From a bacterium (GTDB lineage: Bacteria > Patescibacteriota > Gracilibacteria > UM-FILTER-43-11), in NCBI GenBank assembly GCA_030426875.1, contig JAUHXI010000092.1:1-6032 (forward strand): DNA of 6,032 bases, read 5' to 3'. Every line of letters starts with the position of its first letter. Within the stretch, counting starts at the first letter, position 1. The position numbers and the translations under genes are program-made. Positions 5,832 to 6,032 of this stretch are shown here, piece by piece. The notes beneath the pieces were generated by a model that was given only the letters and a program-made list of their open reading frames with translations, did no database searches and was not told the DNA's origin.

Positions 5832-5925
5832 CAACTCAAAAAGATCTTTCCTAACCCTCACGTGGGATCAGTAGATTTCTAGTTTGAACCAATTCCATAA
5901 AAAAATCTAAAATCATTCCAAACCC

Positions 5926-5931
5926 TATAAA
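5926..5931 (+). promoter_or_regulatory. Possible -10 element for a rightward transcript
   Basis: TATAAA matches the -10 consensus at five of six positions and would start a transcript near 5938, running into the GC-richer structured stretch at the right edge. No good -35 lies 16-18 bases upstream; TTGAAC at 5884-5889 is too far away. The call is tentative and rests mostly on position. Confidence 0.25.
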
Positions 5932-5963
5932 TAAGTGTTGATTTCCCGGTAAGGCTAGGGGCC

Positions 5964-6032
5964 TGGGGAGAAACGAGCGGGTAAAACAATGAATAAAGGA
6001 AATAAAGATGATTCCACCTCGTGTTCTCCCCA
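5964..6032 (+). repeat. 14-bp inverted repeat enclosing possible start codons
   Basis: The left arm (5964-5977, TGGGGAGAAACGAG) is complementary to the right arm (6018-6032) over 14 base pairs with a single bulged G at 6023. The 40-base loop contains AAAGGA (5995-6000) seven bases before an ATG at 6008, and another ATG at 5989. A smaller hairpin, AGGC/GCCT (5952-5955 and 5961-5964), lies just before it. This could be a folded 5' leader or the start of a structured RNA or gene that continues beyond the window. It matches no tRNA, tmRNA, SRP RNA or RNase P motif that I know. The window ends at the last paired base, so the full element may be longer. Confidence 0.5.

Noticed and set aside
5463..5882. 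Plus-strand frames opposite and upstream of ybeY
   Set aside because: They are antisense to conserved YbeY residues, including the histidine motif, and have no promoter or domain support.
5860..6031. Open minus-strand frames entering from the right edge
   Set aside because: Two minus-strand frames stay open for about 50 codons, but neither translation resembles a known C-terminus, they compete with each other, and the stretch is better explained as a leader or structured RNA.
5938..6032. tmRNA, 6S, RNase P or SRP RNA at the right edge
   Set aside because: None of the conserved ends or core motifs of these RNAs that I know is present.

Overview
This is a bacterial window of moderate to low GC. 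It uses the standard code: TGA is a stop at the ends of rsmH, alr and ybeY, and tryptophan is TGG. Six protein-coding genes can be supported. Three are recognised housekeeping genes: rsmH (16S rRNA methyltransferase), alr (alanine racemase) and ybeY (rRNA-maturation metalloprotein). The other three are a small FtsL-like membrane protein and two predicted lipoproteins. The lineage cannot be fixed from sequence alone. The shortened division/wall cluster, the weak or absent Shine-Dalgarno sites before several genes, and the unfamiliar lipoproteins would suit a poorly sampled or candidate-phylum bacterium, but that is inference.

Layout. Positions 1-248 are AT-rich with no gene I can support. A minus-strand gene (249-1340) encodes a lipoprotein with an alpha/beta-hydrolase GHSAG elbow, and it has a good sigma70-type promoter at 1369-1398. 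A 392-base gap follows. It holds a plus-strand promoter (1579-1607), a possible 33-codon leader ORF (1625-1726), a terminator-like hairpin (1691-1714) and repeated TTGTAYA words. Next comes the plus-strand unit rsmH (1733-2659), ftsL-like (2656-3045, ATGA overlap) and alr (3070-4194). A strong hairpin at 4200-4233 ends this unit and also the convergent minus-strand lipoprotein gene (4258-5286). That gene has its own near-consensus promoter just past the end of ybeY (5352-5795, minus), and ybeY has an extended -10 promoter. The last 237 bases contain no recognised gene, but end in a 14-bp inverted repeat enclosing possible start codons.

How the genes fit together. rsmH and an ftsL-type gene are the usual front of the division and cell-wall (mra/dcw) cluster. 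Here mraZ is not seen upstream, and alr, which supplies D-alanine for peptidoglycan, stands where the penicillin-binding protein and mur genes usually begin. The unit therefore links ribosome modification, divisome assembly and wall-precursor supply. ybeY also concerns the ribosome but is transcribed separately in the opposite direction. The most interesting features for follow-up are the leader of the rsmH unit, which looks like a possible attenuator, and the structured right edge. I saw no CRISPR array, tRNA, rRNA or insertion sequence.
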